From positions 4,478,501 to 4,542,500 of the forward strand of contig JAPXFQ010000804.1 in assembly GCA_028564705.1 (NCBI GenBank): a stretch of 64,000 nt of DNA, read 5' to 3'. Of this stretch, positions 48,901 to 62,300 are shown in pieces (within the stretch, counting starts at the first letter, position 1; every line of letters starts with the position of its first letter). Source of the stretch: Apricaphanius iberus (taxonomy: Eukaryota; Chordata; Actinopteri; Cyprinodontiformes; Aphaniidae). A program made the translations under genes and the position numbers. The notes under the pieces are model-generated. The model did no database searches. It saw only the letters and a list, made by a program, of their open reading frames with translations, and had not been told where the DNA came from.

Positions 48901-51900
48901 TGGCTCATTGTTTTATACCGTTTAACCTCCAGCATGAGGGAGAATCTTACAATGAGTCATGGGGCTTCCCGTTCGGCTTCCTCCAGTAATCAAAGACGTA
49001 TATTTAAAGTGTTACAGTTAGCTGTGGTTTTCTTACTGCTCAACAACAGTATCTGCTATCATCAGCTCTCCTTCGCTTTCAAACAAAACTTTAGCCAACA
49101 AATCAAATTACTGTAAATCACAGAAGAAGCAATGCAGATGTTAACCTGCCAACCCTCACCTTGTTGGTCCTACGTTTAGCACCAGGAACACCACAACCGC
49201 CATGAGGCACACAGCTCTCCTCTTTGGTGCTGTTGCTTTTAGTACCGAGTTCTGAAGAAAAAAAAAAATAAGGCCCAAACACGACATTAATTATAAGTTA
49301 CTGCACTATTTAGTCTTGAATGTATCTCTATTAGAATACAGGAGACAGTCTTGCTTCTCACCTCACTCAGCAAGCCTTCCAGCTGCTTCTTCAGGTTCCC
49401 ATTCTCACATTTGAGCGCCTCGTTCTCAGACAGCGCTACTTTCAGACGAGCTTCAAGCGAGAGCAGATACTCTTTCTTCTTTTTGCGGGAGAGCGAAGCC
49501 GACTCCCTGTTCTTTATCATGCGTTGCTGCTTCTGGGATAACTTGGACTGATGGGACAAAGCAACAGAAACAAGAACATAAGTTTATAATTTACCTTTAT
49601 ATAATGCTCATTTTAAGACATAGTAGTAATAAGCAATATAAATGTTAAACGTTAGAAATAATACAAATGAGGGCAACATTTTAGTTAGGGATTAGTTAGT
49701 AATGTTACATGAGTTACCCAAAAGTCTCCAATAACACCATAACAAGTTGCTACATTAGTTGCTATTCGCTTTTATTTTTGAAAGAGAATTGCTAGAGGGG
49801 TCTAAAAACTTGCTTAATTTAGCCACGTTTGCAACACTGTCTGCAACTCTCCGCTCCTCCTCACTTCACCTCCCCACCTCAATAAAAAGCAGTCAGTTTA
49901 TAAATTCACAGCCTTCAATCTCCACTTCAGGGTGTGTTTAATCTCTAACAACCCAAGTACAAGAAGCCCAAAGCATAAAAACGGATTTTATTTAAAGGCA
50001 ACTAGCATACAGAAACAATAAAATGAAAGAATAAAATTAGATTAATGCGATTTAAAATAAATAGTGCCCTAAAATGGCCTTAATTAATTGCAATTAAAGA
50101 GATAATTTGACACTACTAATGTATTTCAACAGTGAAAGGTCTTTCAATATGATTCTTATATATACATATATATATAAGGGATGTTTGATATTGGCTTTTC
50201 TACCGATATCCGATATTGCCTAACTCCTAATTTCCGAAACCGATATGTGGGGACCCTCCCTCATAAAAAACAAAAACTACTAAACCCTTTTAGGTAACCA
50301 CAATGAAATATCTTGCATCCTGCATACTTGAGTTTTAAAAATTTAGAAAATGTAATAAGTACTCGAATTTTAGTTAGGCAATTGAAAAAGGTGCCATTTT
50401 TATTTTGTCTTCAGAAGTAGCTGGAACATTTTCTCAAAAACAAAACCTCAAATCTGTCATATTTTAGGTTCTGAAAGAGAAAAGAAGTAGCTGAAGAGTT
50501 TGATATATAATATGTGTATGGTGTGAAAAACTCATCTTATTAAAAAAATAAAAACCGATACAGATAATTTCTGATATTACATTTTAATGCCAATATCGGC
50601 CGATAATGACTTTAGGCCGATAATATCCCTAATATATATGAGATTACATTGCAATATAGATCGGAGACCATACCATCCAGTCTGATTTAGTAGAGTTTTA
50701 TGATTTGTGCGTGTGGCATGGTCTTTGTTGCAGTAATAGCTGGAAGGCTTTCAGGAGTCTACCAGCTTTCCCGTGTGGTGAATTTTACTTTGCAAAAATA
50801 GCTTAATCTCCGTCACATTTGATGGAAAATATCAGTGAACATCAGTTTTTAAATCTTACAAAATATTATTAATAGAACTCAGGCTTTGACTTTGAGACTC
50901 TAACAAATTTTGTGCTTTAATATAACCTATTCTATTGTAGACCTTTAGAACATTGTAGATTTTCTTCAACAATAGCCATGTGTTTAACTTCATGCATCTT
51001 CCCCAAGAACTCTGGGGGACCGTATTTTACCATATTTCTTGCTGGGAAAAAAAACAGCAGCGCACATTGTAAAGCTGCCACCATCGTGCATCACCTGAAT
51101 AATGCAATACATGTATACAATATATTTACCAAAAGAAATGATACTGAGATATGTACATACGTTTTGCATCCGTTTATATGCCTTTATATGAAAAACATAC
51201 GCCCCCTATAAGGGAATAGAGCTCCCATATATGCTTGTGACATTGTAGGTATACAAAAAAATGGGCACAATGGATTTTTTTTTTTTTTAAGATAATACTT
51301 TAATTTATCACAGCAGTAATACAGTAATAAACACACATGTTTAAGTTGTGTAGGTGTGTTATAAAACCCTGTAAAACAAATCCCAGTCTTAACTGTGCCA
51401 GAGACAGCCCTAATATATACTCATCCATGCTTTGGTCTAAAAATAATTTTAACAAAAACTCAGAGGTGAAGAGGTCACTTGCGATGACTCTGTTTCTAAT
51501 GTGAGGAGGGATGTGTTTATGGAGTGTGTCACTCTGTAAGGGCTGTGTTTATATCAAAGACAGGGGGGGGGGGGGTAATCGAGGGATCCTACAGGTCTGG
51601 GTGGTGTTCAGACATGGCCAAGCATAACTTCTGTACTTGATGTCCGTCCACACACAGTTAAACTTCAAATAAACGGTTTTAAGAGACCAGATTTGCTACA
51701 TTTACATTTGCACAAACGATATGCAATAAATAGAAACGAATAAATAAATAGTTAATTAGGTCATAAACCATGCCTCACAATTCTATAGATTTTGAAATAA
51801 TGAGAAGAGAAGTGAAATTTAGTCACTGCATGCAAGCCTAAATGATCCATAAATGACAATGAACTCATACGGAGAGAATACCTGTCCATCCAGACCCATG

Positions 51901-54900
51901 CAGGGAGGTTTTTTTTCTCCCTCCAACACGATCACCTTACCCTCAGTAAGCCTCTATGAACACATGCCTTATAGCCCCGCTGGTGATGAAGTTATTTGGA
52001 TTGCTGTATTTGTGTTCTGTCTCCTGAGAAACCCCTCTGTCTCTTAGCCCAGAACTGGGAGCAATGCCACCAGCCCCAGCCTGGGAACGCTACAAGTTAG
52101 CGGTTACCAGGGGAGCTGAGAGTTTTATATTGACTCAACAAAGAGAACGAAGAGGAGAATTTGGAACAGAAATGGCATGTTTCAATTAAGCTCCTTAGAA
52201 TTGTGAAGAGGTTTACATCAATGCAGGTTCAAGCTTTGTGTATGTGACGGTGGGAAAGGTCAACAATAATAGGAATATGGTTTGAAACGTGGTAATATAC
52301 AGTGGCCAAAGTGCAGATGTCAAACCGTATACAGAGGAGCCCTGAGTGTGTGTATGTGATTAATGCCAGGAAGTATTTTTCTTTCAAGGACGTGATGCTT
52401 ATTTGTAAACTTTTTTCAATAGATGGATGAAAGAAAAGGAAGAGTTGAGAGTAAAACAACAGTTCCCAGCATGCCTCACTTACATTGAGTTCACTGAGGA
52501 CTTTCCTCTTTCAAGGGTCATTCAGAAGGGAAATGAGTTGTGCCAAGATTGTTCCTTCTGCTTGTGGCCAGAATCCTTTTATACTTGACAGGCAATGACT
52601 GGTGCCTATCTTGGAAACTGAAAATCCAATCTTTTTTTTTTTTTTTTACCCAGCGCCAATAATATATTTTCTTGTCTGCGTTTAAGTTGTGCCTGGAGGT
52701 AGAAGACTCAAAGTTAGCCATCCCGTGTTTCATTGAGATGTTTAAAAGAAAAAACTCAAAAGAAAAACTAAAGCTATAAGAAGCTTTCCGATGACTGCAT
52801 CAACAAGCACAATGCATCAAAGAAAAGTCGCTGTGTTTAATCCTTTAGAAACTTTAAATCAATCAGTTGTGGAAAGAGCTGTAATTGGAAATGTTGGCAA
52901 AACTTTGGACATCTCACAGCAAAGATAAGAGTCTACTTCACATATAGAGAATGCACACTTAATGTGAATTATGATATGTGCTGTAATTAGACTTTTCACC
53001 AATATAGCAAACAGAAATACAACTCTATAAATGTGTAATCCCTATTCTTCTGTTTTAAGATATAAGTGAAACCTTATTCAAATATAATTCAAATTCAAAT
53101 ATAAGCAGGTCAGGGTTTTTGAAAATTAGCAACTTGAAATTGCTGATTCCCAGTCACAGAATTTCTTTTAGACCCATTTCTAGTTTTAAACCCTTTAATT
53201 AAAACAAAAACAAGTGGTAATTCGTATAATGGTCTAAGTGAAAAGCTTTGGGGATTTTGCCGTTAACATACATTTCTCAAACAATTATTTTCTATACATA
53301 ATAGTACCTTTGTATAAAGTTCACTTAGTTTCTACATTTCACTAACACCATAACGCTAATCGTCTGTTTTAAACATAGTATGTTGTCATTTAAATAAGCT
53401 AAACAATCTTATGTTTTTCATAAATACACAGATTCATATTTAGTTCTCTTGTATTTTTTCACATTATGATGGCACTCAGACTATGAATCAACCTTCCCCT
53501 GGAGCTACGCTCCATTTCTGACTTTGCCCTTTTTAAATCCTGGCTTAAGACAGTTTTACTCATAAACCCTTTCAATACTCAGCAATGTGACAGGTTATTC
53601 TAGATTTGTATTTATATAGATTTGTCAGTTTCCTCTAATTTTTATTGTAAATGACTTTGGCTGTCTGATTTACTGTTTTGAGAGGGCTTTATAAATCAAT
53701 AAATGGATAAATTAATGATGTTCAGTTAAATTTTTGTTTTTTTATCATATAGACAGTTTTATATATAGGAAAGTTTTACATAGTACAGTATAGTATGTAG
53801 TACAATAAAATCTGTTTTTAAACCTGTGGAAATATAAAGTATATATACAAATATAAAGCTTAACCCTTTGAAAAATCTTCCTTTTAATAGTCCCAGTTTG
53901 CACAACACATTCCCAGGTCATCTCCATTCCAAATGATGGTAGGATTTCTTTCTATCCTCTGGTTTTAATCTGGGCTTGTTTAAGGCTTGTCTAGAACACC
54001 CACGTGGGTCAAGCACACAACAACATAATTCTCGGTTGTGTAGCAGCCCATTACATACACTGACCCAATCCCTTGATGGCTGTTTACAGCTGTCGCAAGG
54101 GGCTCTATCCTGCATAGCACCTGTCCAAAGCGTGTAATCATTAGCAGCCGTTTAGACACCCAGGCGTACATTGGTCAAAATACAGTACTGAAAAAACCCT
54201 AAACAGAAGTAGTGACATCCATGGGCTGGCTGAAGACACAATTTGCAGCAGCACCTGGCTCATGCACGTCATCTTTAGGAGTTATTTTACAAGTGTAACA
54301 GCCAGCCAGGCTGAAGTGTGTTAGCACAGCTGCTGAGGACACAAGCAAAGCATGCAATCAGCTCAACAAAATCACCGACTCAATACTCATTCACATCATT
54401 GCATTTGCTTAAAAAGCCAACTTGGACAAATTTAATACAAATGAATTGCCGGTAGTCTGTTTGGGTGATTTCTACAATACTTGAATACTTTTCAAATATA
54501 ACATCTTATTTTAGAAACTTCCATGGCCTTCCCTTGATAATTAAGAAATCACAAAAAATTTAATTAACTGAAACCCTCCCTTTTAGTCCCCAATTGTAAA
54601 TACTACTGACCCCACCTTCACAAATGGCAAGGGGGGTATCTGTTTTGGCCACTGGAGTCTGAAATTCCTTTGCATCATTCTCTAGATTTGGCAGGAAGCG
54701 TGTGCCTCCACACTATATACCCACAATACCTGGACAAGTTCCAGCATTGTTAGGCTCAAGATGGATTGCCCAGACTAATCAAACAAAATATTGTATATTA
54801 GGTCATAATGAAAGGAATTCCCTTCCACAGTCAGCTTTAGACAATAATAAGGGGCAATCTGGATACCTCCTTTTTTTTTTGCTTTTTTGGGGATTCATTC

Positions 54901-57900
54901 TTTAACTGTATGTATTAGCAACAGTTTAAATGTCTTCTCAATTTACAGCTTTTTCCCCTGATTCTACTACCCCATGGTGTTAGAAGGAACTATAAAGATA
55001 GAAGGAAGTAATGGCAGAACAAGCTTCTAAAAAGGTTAGAGAAAAAAAACCCTCTTATAATTAAAAAACATTAAAGGTGAAACTTTAACTTCAAGTCTGC
55101 ACGATGAAATCAAATGGGCAAGAGGGAAAAGTAGAAAAACTCAATAAATCTTTAAGAATCCGAAAGGTTCACATGAAAGACATGAAATGAACGACAACAA
55201 GTACATATCATAAACTAAACACTATGAAATTGGTAGGTCTACTTTTAGATATTTTAATGGTCTGGAAAAGTCCCTGCTGCTGCCTGATACCGTAGCAGTA
55301 GAACATCCCTAAAAATCTCAGCTGCTTTGACTTGAAGTTAACTGTATCTGTGGGGCAGACAGATTGTCTGAATTTTTCTTTATTTTGACACGATTTGAAC
55401 AGTTCACCCACTTACGCTATACTTGTTGGAAATGTAACAAACAAAGCAGTAAAAAAAAAAATATATAATAATAATAAAAAAAATTTAAAAAAATCACTGG
55501 ATTATTTTTGGTTCTATAAAAAGGCCAATAACCATGTCAATTTCTCTATAAATGATATACAGCTCCCTTCACGCTCATTAACACCCCTAGTAAAAAAAAA
55601 TATGTATATAATGTATATTTTATTGAAGTAGTATAATCTGATGCAGCTCTCCAGTGAACTTTGGAAGTTGTTGGGTTTTTTTTACCTCACTTAGCAACCT
55701 TCTCTCTCCACGTGGTGACAAAATAAACAAAGGTCTCCATCTAGCTTTGTTTTTCACAATTCGAATTATTTTAAAACGGGATGCACCGATCAGGCTTTCC
55801 CTGGCTGATAACGATTTTAGGCTTTCCCAAAGTTGGAGTCTGGGCCCACTTGGGGTCACATACATGTAAGTTTGGGGTCTTGTGATTCTCTTGAGAAAAA
55901 ATGTAAATACCAGAAATGGCAATGAGCAAACATCTTCATTCTATAAATTGAATAAAAGATGAAAAGACAGGGGGACTTGAATTAATAATAAAAGCAATAT
56001 AATATTTCTCAATATATATTGACTTTTGATGTTGGTTATGTTGCCATGGTACCATTTTTGAAGTGACTCAGAAAAATTGCTTGCATCTTCATCAATATCT
56101 GGGTGTCGCAGCCCTTTTAATTATTTTTTTTTGTGGGTCAGAGACTGGAAAGTTTGGGAACCACTGTTCTATGAGGTCTGATCTGCCAAATGTTCTCTCG
56201 GCTCTTCCATCTTAAGGAATGGCGAGGATAAATTGGTCAAGGTGACACCATTTGAGATACCGCAAATTTCGTTAAAAACAAACATTTCCCACCGAATAAA
56301 TATTTTTAAGTTAAATGTTTGAATTTATATTTATTAGTGAGGATGATGTGACTAATGATACCAGGGATTATAATAAATGTGATCATGTAGTTCAGTTCTA
56401 ATTTAGCTTTCTTTACTTATAGAAATACTTCAACCCAATTAATACTCAACAAAAACACATTCAGGTTTAAATTTAACTTAACACTTTAGCTAATTTGTAA
56501 AAAGCTAAACATACAATATGATTTTCATAAACACAAAAAAATTAAGATTCCTAGTGCTGATGGGATACATTTTTTAAACTGTGCCTGAGAAAGAGTTTTC
56601 TGTTTTACTGTGATAAATCAGTTTGCAAACAAAATTCATTTGCAGGTTTACGTACCCTTCTTTCAACATTAAGTTTTTTGTTGTGTGTCATTTTTTTATA
56701 CAAAAAGGTAAATTAGTAGTCATTAATGTCTACTCTGAAAGGCATGGTTCGCGAAATGTAATAAATTTTGTCCAGCCATGTGGAAAAACACAATCATTAT
56801 CATAAAAAAAGACTGCATAAGTGCTTTTCCATCAGCACCTTAGAGTCCTATTTAAACACAACCTAAAAGTTAATGGTTTGTGAAATTAAAGTGAATAAAA
56901 GAAATGGGTCACTGAGATGGAGTTTGGATTGGATTTATTCCATCCAGTCAAGAGTGTGAGCTTGACAATCAAAATGTCATCCATCACATAGTAACTGAGC
57001 ATTTTCGTGCAACCTATAATTCTGTGAGCTGCAACGAAATGCATATGAGCTCGACTTTGCATACACATACATTAACAACGGCTGAAGTGCTTATATAGTC
57101 TATGAAATAACTCAATGCCAGAGTAATAGTAAGGAAAGAGCTTTAAAAGTCAACGCTCAACCCTGCTTGCATAGCTGCTATCTGACAGAGGGAGAAAACA
57201 AGAGACAAAGAAACACTGATCCACTGAGGTCAGAACAATTAGGGACATTAATTTTAGCCATGTGTGCATCCTAAATGCATAAACTGGGACGTAATGTCTC
57301 ACCATTTTTGTTTGGCCAATCACATATCTGTTAACCTGTGCTTTACGCAGACTCTGCATGCAGCTGTCCTTTCTAAATACTCAGTTTTAGCAAGACCTAA
57401 GAGTAGTTTTCTAAAAGTAAACACTAAAAGAACTTTAAAGTATAAATACAATAATAAACTAAGAAATATATACCATATATCTGGTATCACTTTGTGATAA
57501 TTGAAGAATTAGGTTCATGGAGAGGATCGTCGGGGGTGACCTTCCTTCCTTCCTTGCTGCTGTCCTGGTGGGGAATTTATTTGCAACATTGACAAACCAA
57601 CGGAGAAGTATACGTCTGTCAATACGTCTGCGTCTGGGAGCAAACTTGCAGACTGAGAAGTACAAAATAGGCTTTAAACTTTCACCTTCAGATCGTCACT
57701 ACTGAGCACCATTTAAAAAAAAAAAAAAGCCTCTACAGAGACAATATTGTCCCCATGCCGTCTGTCTGATGAGCACTTAACATTCAGTGTGCACAGTAAA
57801 ATACGATGCATAATATACCATTTCAATTTTGTCTTCCTCTTGAGTAAAACCACTTCATGTTCATAAAAATACATATTAAAACAAAAGGAGAAACTTTTTT

Positions 57901-57910
57901 TGCCCATATG

Positions 57911-57949
<39 letters not shown>

Positions 57950-59272
57950 TTTTTTAAGTAAAGTGGAACCAAGGTCAAGCTGCTTGTTTGTGTGCACAAA
58001 CTTGGTGAATAAAGCTGATTCTGATTGCAATGCCCCCTCAGACTTAGATCAAGTCTTGAAAGATTTTTGTTACCTAGAGCAGTACTTGTTTCTTGAATTC
58101 CACATGAAGGTTAAGGACTTTGAGTAGCTGCATGATAATGACAGCAAAACTGCCAAATATTTGTCTTTACCAGCTCTAACCGTGTTTGATATTGTGAATA
58201 ACAGTTCTGCAACCGGGACTGTGTGTTTCTTTTCCTTTTCTGTGTGCTGACATCTCAGTGTTAATTGACTTACGTCGTCGTCTGAGGAAGGGGTTCGAAG
58301 CGTGACGGAAATCAGTGGGGAAGCAGGTACCGGGACATGCTTGTCCTGGCTGAGTGCTGGCACAGCAACCACATTAGCAGAGACGGCCTGCGGCGTCTGG
58401 ATGTGGAGTAGCTGGCTCGGCTGAGACAGAACTATAGGATGACCTGAGTGAAAGACAATACACGTGCTTTTTTTAAAATGACAAGCTTTACTGTAATCAT
58501 ATATTTACAGTACAACCAACACGCTGTAATTACTGGCATAGGTGACAATGACCTTGAGTTTGATGAATATTAATTAATTCACCGCTATATAAACTATATA
58601 ACTGAGCAGTGGAGGATGCTTTATCTTCACTGTAAGCTTAAAATTGTATATCTGTAAAAATAAGTAGTCCAGTTTTAACATTATTGTCAAGATAAGAAGC
58701 ACGCCACAAATTTTATTAGCTGCTTATAGATAGCACCGAAGCTTTGCCCCATCGAACTCACTGTTAGCAGCTGGAATGCTGCACTACATTATTAGGAACA
58801 GAGAGTTACACCCAGCAGAGCACTGAATAGGACAAATAACACCACATCTTTACATCCCGTTCATCATGTCCATTTCTCAGATATGTTCGGTAACAAGATA
58901 CTTAAAATGTGTAAACTCTGCAATAATTTCACAGAAAATTTTTATTTTTCACTTCTAATTTTAGTTTTGTGGTCATTTATATATTTATATATTATATCCA
59001 ATTCACCGTCATTTGTTGTAATAAGCAGAGAAGAAAATACAACCTGTCTTCCAATTCATTGCATTTTGGCATAGGTACCCGGTATCAGTAAGAACTTAGA
59101 TCCAACTATCAATATGGTATTGGTTTGAAAAAAGGGGCATTGTTGCATTTCTAGCATAGAGTAATTAACAGCTGGGAGACACAAGAGTTGTTTTCACACA
59201 GTCACTACAAGTATTAAGTATGAGTGGTTTAATATTCGAGGCAACAACTTGATAAAAAAAATCTCTTTCTCG

Positions 59273-59319
<47 letters not shown>

Positions 59320-62300
59320 CATGACAAAAAAAAAATGTAGTTAATGTTGTACCAATTCAGACCCAAAGAACACCAGACTTTCTAGGTAATGTAGACTCCA
59401 ATTGTTCTTATATTTTGAATGGTTTCAGTTTTTGTATTTAGTCATTTAAAAATACATTTTCAACTGTCTGCCAACCTTCAATCATCTAGGCATGACAAAC
59501 ATATTTAACTTCCTTTCTTTATGACAGAAGTCTAATCAACTAGCTGGTTGAAAAGCCTCCACCTCCTAATGATATAGTCCATGTTCCTCTAAATCCTGTC
59601 AGCCTCTGGTGGCTTAGCCCTTGCCTTTAACTGGGCGGGCTCTGTGTGTTTAAAGTACAGGTTGTGAAGATGTTTGGCATACTGACCCATTGTTTCAAAC
59701 ATCCACATTCCAAACTGAGAGGTTAATGACTTATATACTTGAACTCACACAAACATGTGCCCTGAATTCAGGGCCCCAAAAAGAAAAAAGAATCAAAAGC
59801 ACCATATCTGTGTACACTAATATCCTATTATTCCGTGATCCCTACAGTAAAATTGTGAAAGTAACTTTTACTCAAACACACTCAGATATCTTAATCTTTA
59901 ATGAGGTCAGCATTAATCATGTCAAAGCTTTTCCTAGATTTGCTATGACATCTTTAATCTGCCAGGACTTTGTCTTTTGTCCGAGTCACCATCTGTGAGA
60001 AGTATTTACAAGGCTGAAATTTTACAAGAGCAATCAGTACACATGTTTACTCATTCTTTAGGAATAAACAACCACACAAGTAAGAGTCTACTGTACATTA
60101 TTCTTAATGACGCTGCACTACCTAGCTTCAAACAGCAACCAGACTTTTAAACTAACAATGCTTAACACTTTGCAGACTGGATGTCCATCTTGATACTTGC
60201 TGTTGAATGTCTCATCCTAAACTATTTGCCATATTGGCCAACAGCAGGCAAACAGGCCAGAAGTTAAAACGCACTTTAGCAATGGTCAGCTACCCCACCC
60301 ACTTGGGCTCCGTGCAGTGAGATAAGTATTTATACTGGCTGTCATGATGCGGATGTAAGACCCCAAAACAAGGCCAGCAAAGACACAAAAAAACCTTGAC
60401 AACTTTTAGGTTGTTGCTTAACATGTTGGTATTTTTATGATGTTAATACCAGCTTAATATCCCAACAAAATGTACCTCAGATTTAAACAACATTCGTTTT
60501 CAAGACCTAAAAATCCAACTTAGTGTTTTCCAACGAAGTGAGCTTGAATTAAAGGCACTCATGTATCCATCATTGTGTGTTTTTTTTTTTGCATGCTTAG
60601 AAGTGTTTGTCTTATCGCATGTTTGCACAAAGTACCACAGCAATTTCCCAATGTTGTAAATCTGCTCAACAATTGTCAATAAAACCTTTGTGATTCTGAG
60701 GGTCATTATTGAGGAAAAACTGTATTACAGATTGCAGTGCCATCTGCTGGTTCTATCAAAAACAGCATTATTTTTTTTCAATCAGAACAAAATTAATTGG
60801 CAAAGGCAAACAATAGCTCTACCGGTATCTTTAAAATATTATGAGACAGAAAACGCTCCCAAAGTGGCATCATATTGTAATGCAGGGCACAATAAAGTAA
60901 TTAAAGTCTACATGCAGTGCGAGAACTGACCTGTTGGGGGTGCTGGTTGGATGTTGACTGGAGCTGGTTTGACCACAGGCAGCACAGTGGTCTGCAGGGG
61001 CTGGATGATGATCGTCTTGGGGTGCAAAGGAGCAGCTGCTGGAGCCAAGGGCATGGCTGCAATCAGCGGTTTGGGCTGGATGGAGATATTTGGGCCCATC
61101 TGAATCGGCCTCTTAACTGGCTGAGCAGGTTTAGCTGCAGCATTTGTATATTTGAATTGCGAGTGTTGGGAGGGACAAGATAAGGAAAAAAAAGAAAAAA
61201 AGATTGGTTTAGTCCAGAGCAGGAAATTTGCATATACAGTTTTTTTTAACAGTCAAAATGCTACCATGTTTTTGTCATGATAATATCTTTTATAAACAAC
61301 TCAAATTCTAGACTTTTGGTTAGATAGTAGAACACCAGAAGCTCCTTACATGTTAACAGCAGCAATTAAAAACCTTCTGTCTTTGCATAACTAGATCTCT
61401 CAACTCCTAAGCTGATGCTGTCTTGTACTAAATTGATGGAGTTCTTTCTACCATTTGATAATTATAAATCTAAGCAAGCATCACATGTGGGTTTGCTCAA
61501 GGGGCCACTTTTCTTTCATTTTTTTCCCTGTAAACCTCTTTGAATTACTTTGTGTACACAAGACTCACACAATGGCATACCTCTTGTCCCCTGAGTGCTC
61601 CTTTTTGCAATCTTCTTGGGTGGCAGAGAGATTTCAGAGAAACCACTGGAATCGGATGAAACCGAAATGGGGGAAAGCTGCGACTGTGGAGACAGCGCCT
61701 CATCCTGGATGGAGAAATCGATGCGACAAAACGCCTCAGTATCATGTGGACGACTATTATTTTTATGCAGCAGCTCCGAAACAGACGTTTTCAAAAGAAG
61801 ACCATAAATAACAACGTTCGGCACTGCCAAGCATGTTTGACTCTTTAGATCTTTTTTTTTTGTTTTGGTGGGGGTGGGTTGTTTGGTTGGGGGTTGTGGG
61901 TTTTTGAAATTTAGGTGATCAATTAGTGTTTTTGGTGGAGGAAGCGGTACCGAGGACCAGATCAGGGGAGAACATGCAACTCCATGCAGAAAGACCTGGG
62001 CGGGATACGAACCCACGACCTTCTTGCTGCAAGGCAACAGCGCTAACCACTGCGCCACCGTGCAGCCGACTCTTTAGATATGACACAAATCATAAAGTCA
62101 TCTCTAGATAATGTGTCTCAAGCTCAGACATTAATAAAATATAAGCGCCTTCTCAAATGCTTCTAGTTGACGAGCGCGTCCTTGAATTGTCGGGGTAATT
62201 AGCAGACAAGTGTGTGCCGACTGTGAAAAAAAAGACAAAATGTAATCCTTGCCCTTGTTTTGACACACTGTGATAACAGCTGCCTGCTAAATTATGCTAA

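Larger units (their letters stand above)
49548..58273 (-). other. atf6: ATF6 intron before the bZIP exon (8.7 kb)
   Basis: Contains the MITEs and LINE pieces listed. Unassigned stretches 51300-53470 and 53720-55760 show no coding signal; the G13 run at 51563-51575 is a simple repeat. No alternative ATF6 exon was recognised. Confidence 0.55.

Noticed and set aside
61516..62058. 180-codon minus-strand frame
   Set aside because: Chance fusion of a SINE, intron and the true ATF6 exon 61704-61581; only the last part is coding.
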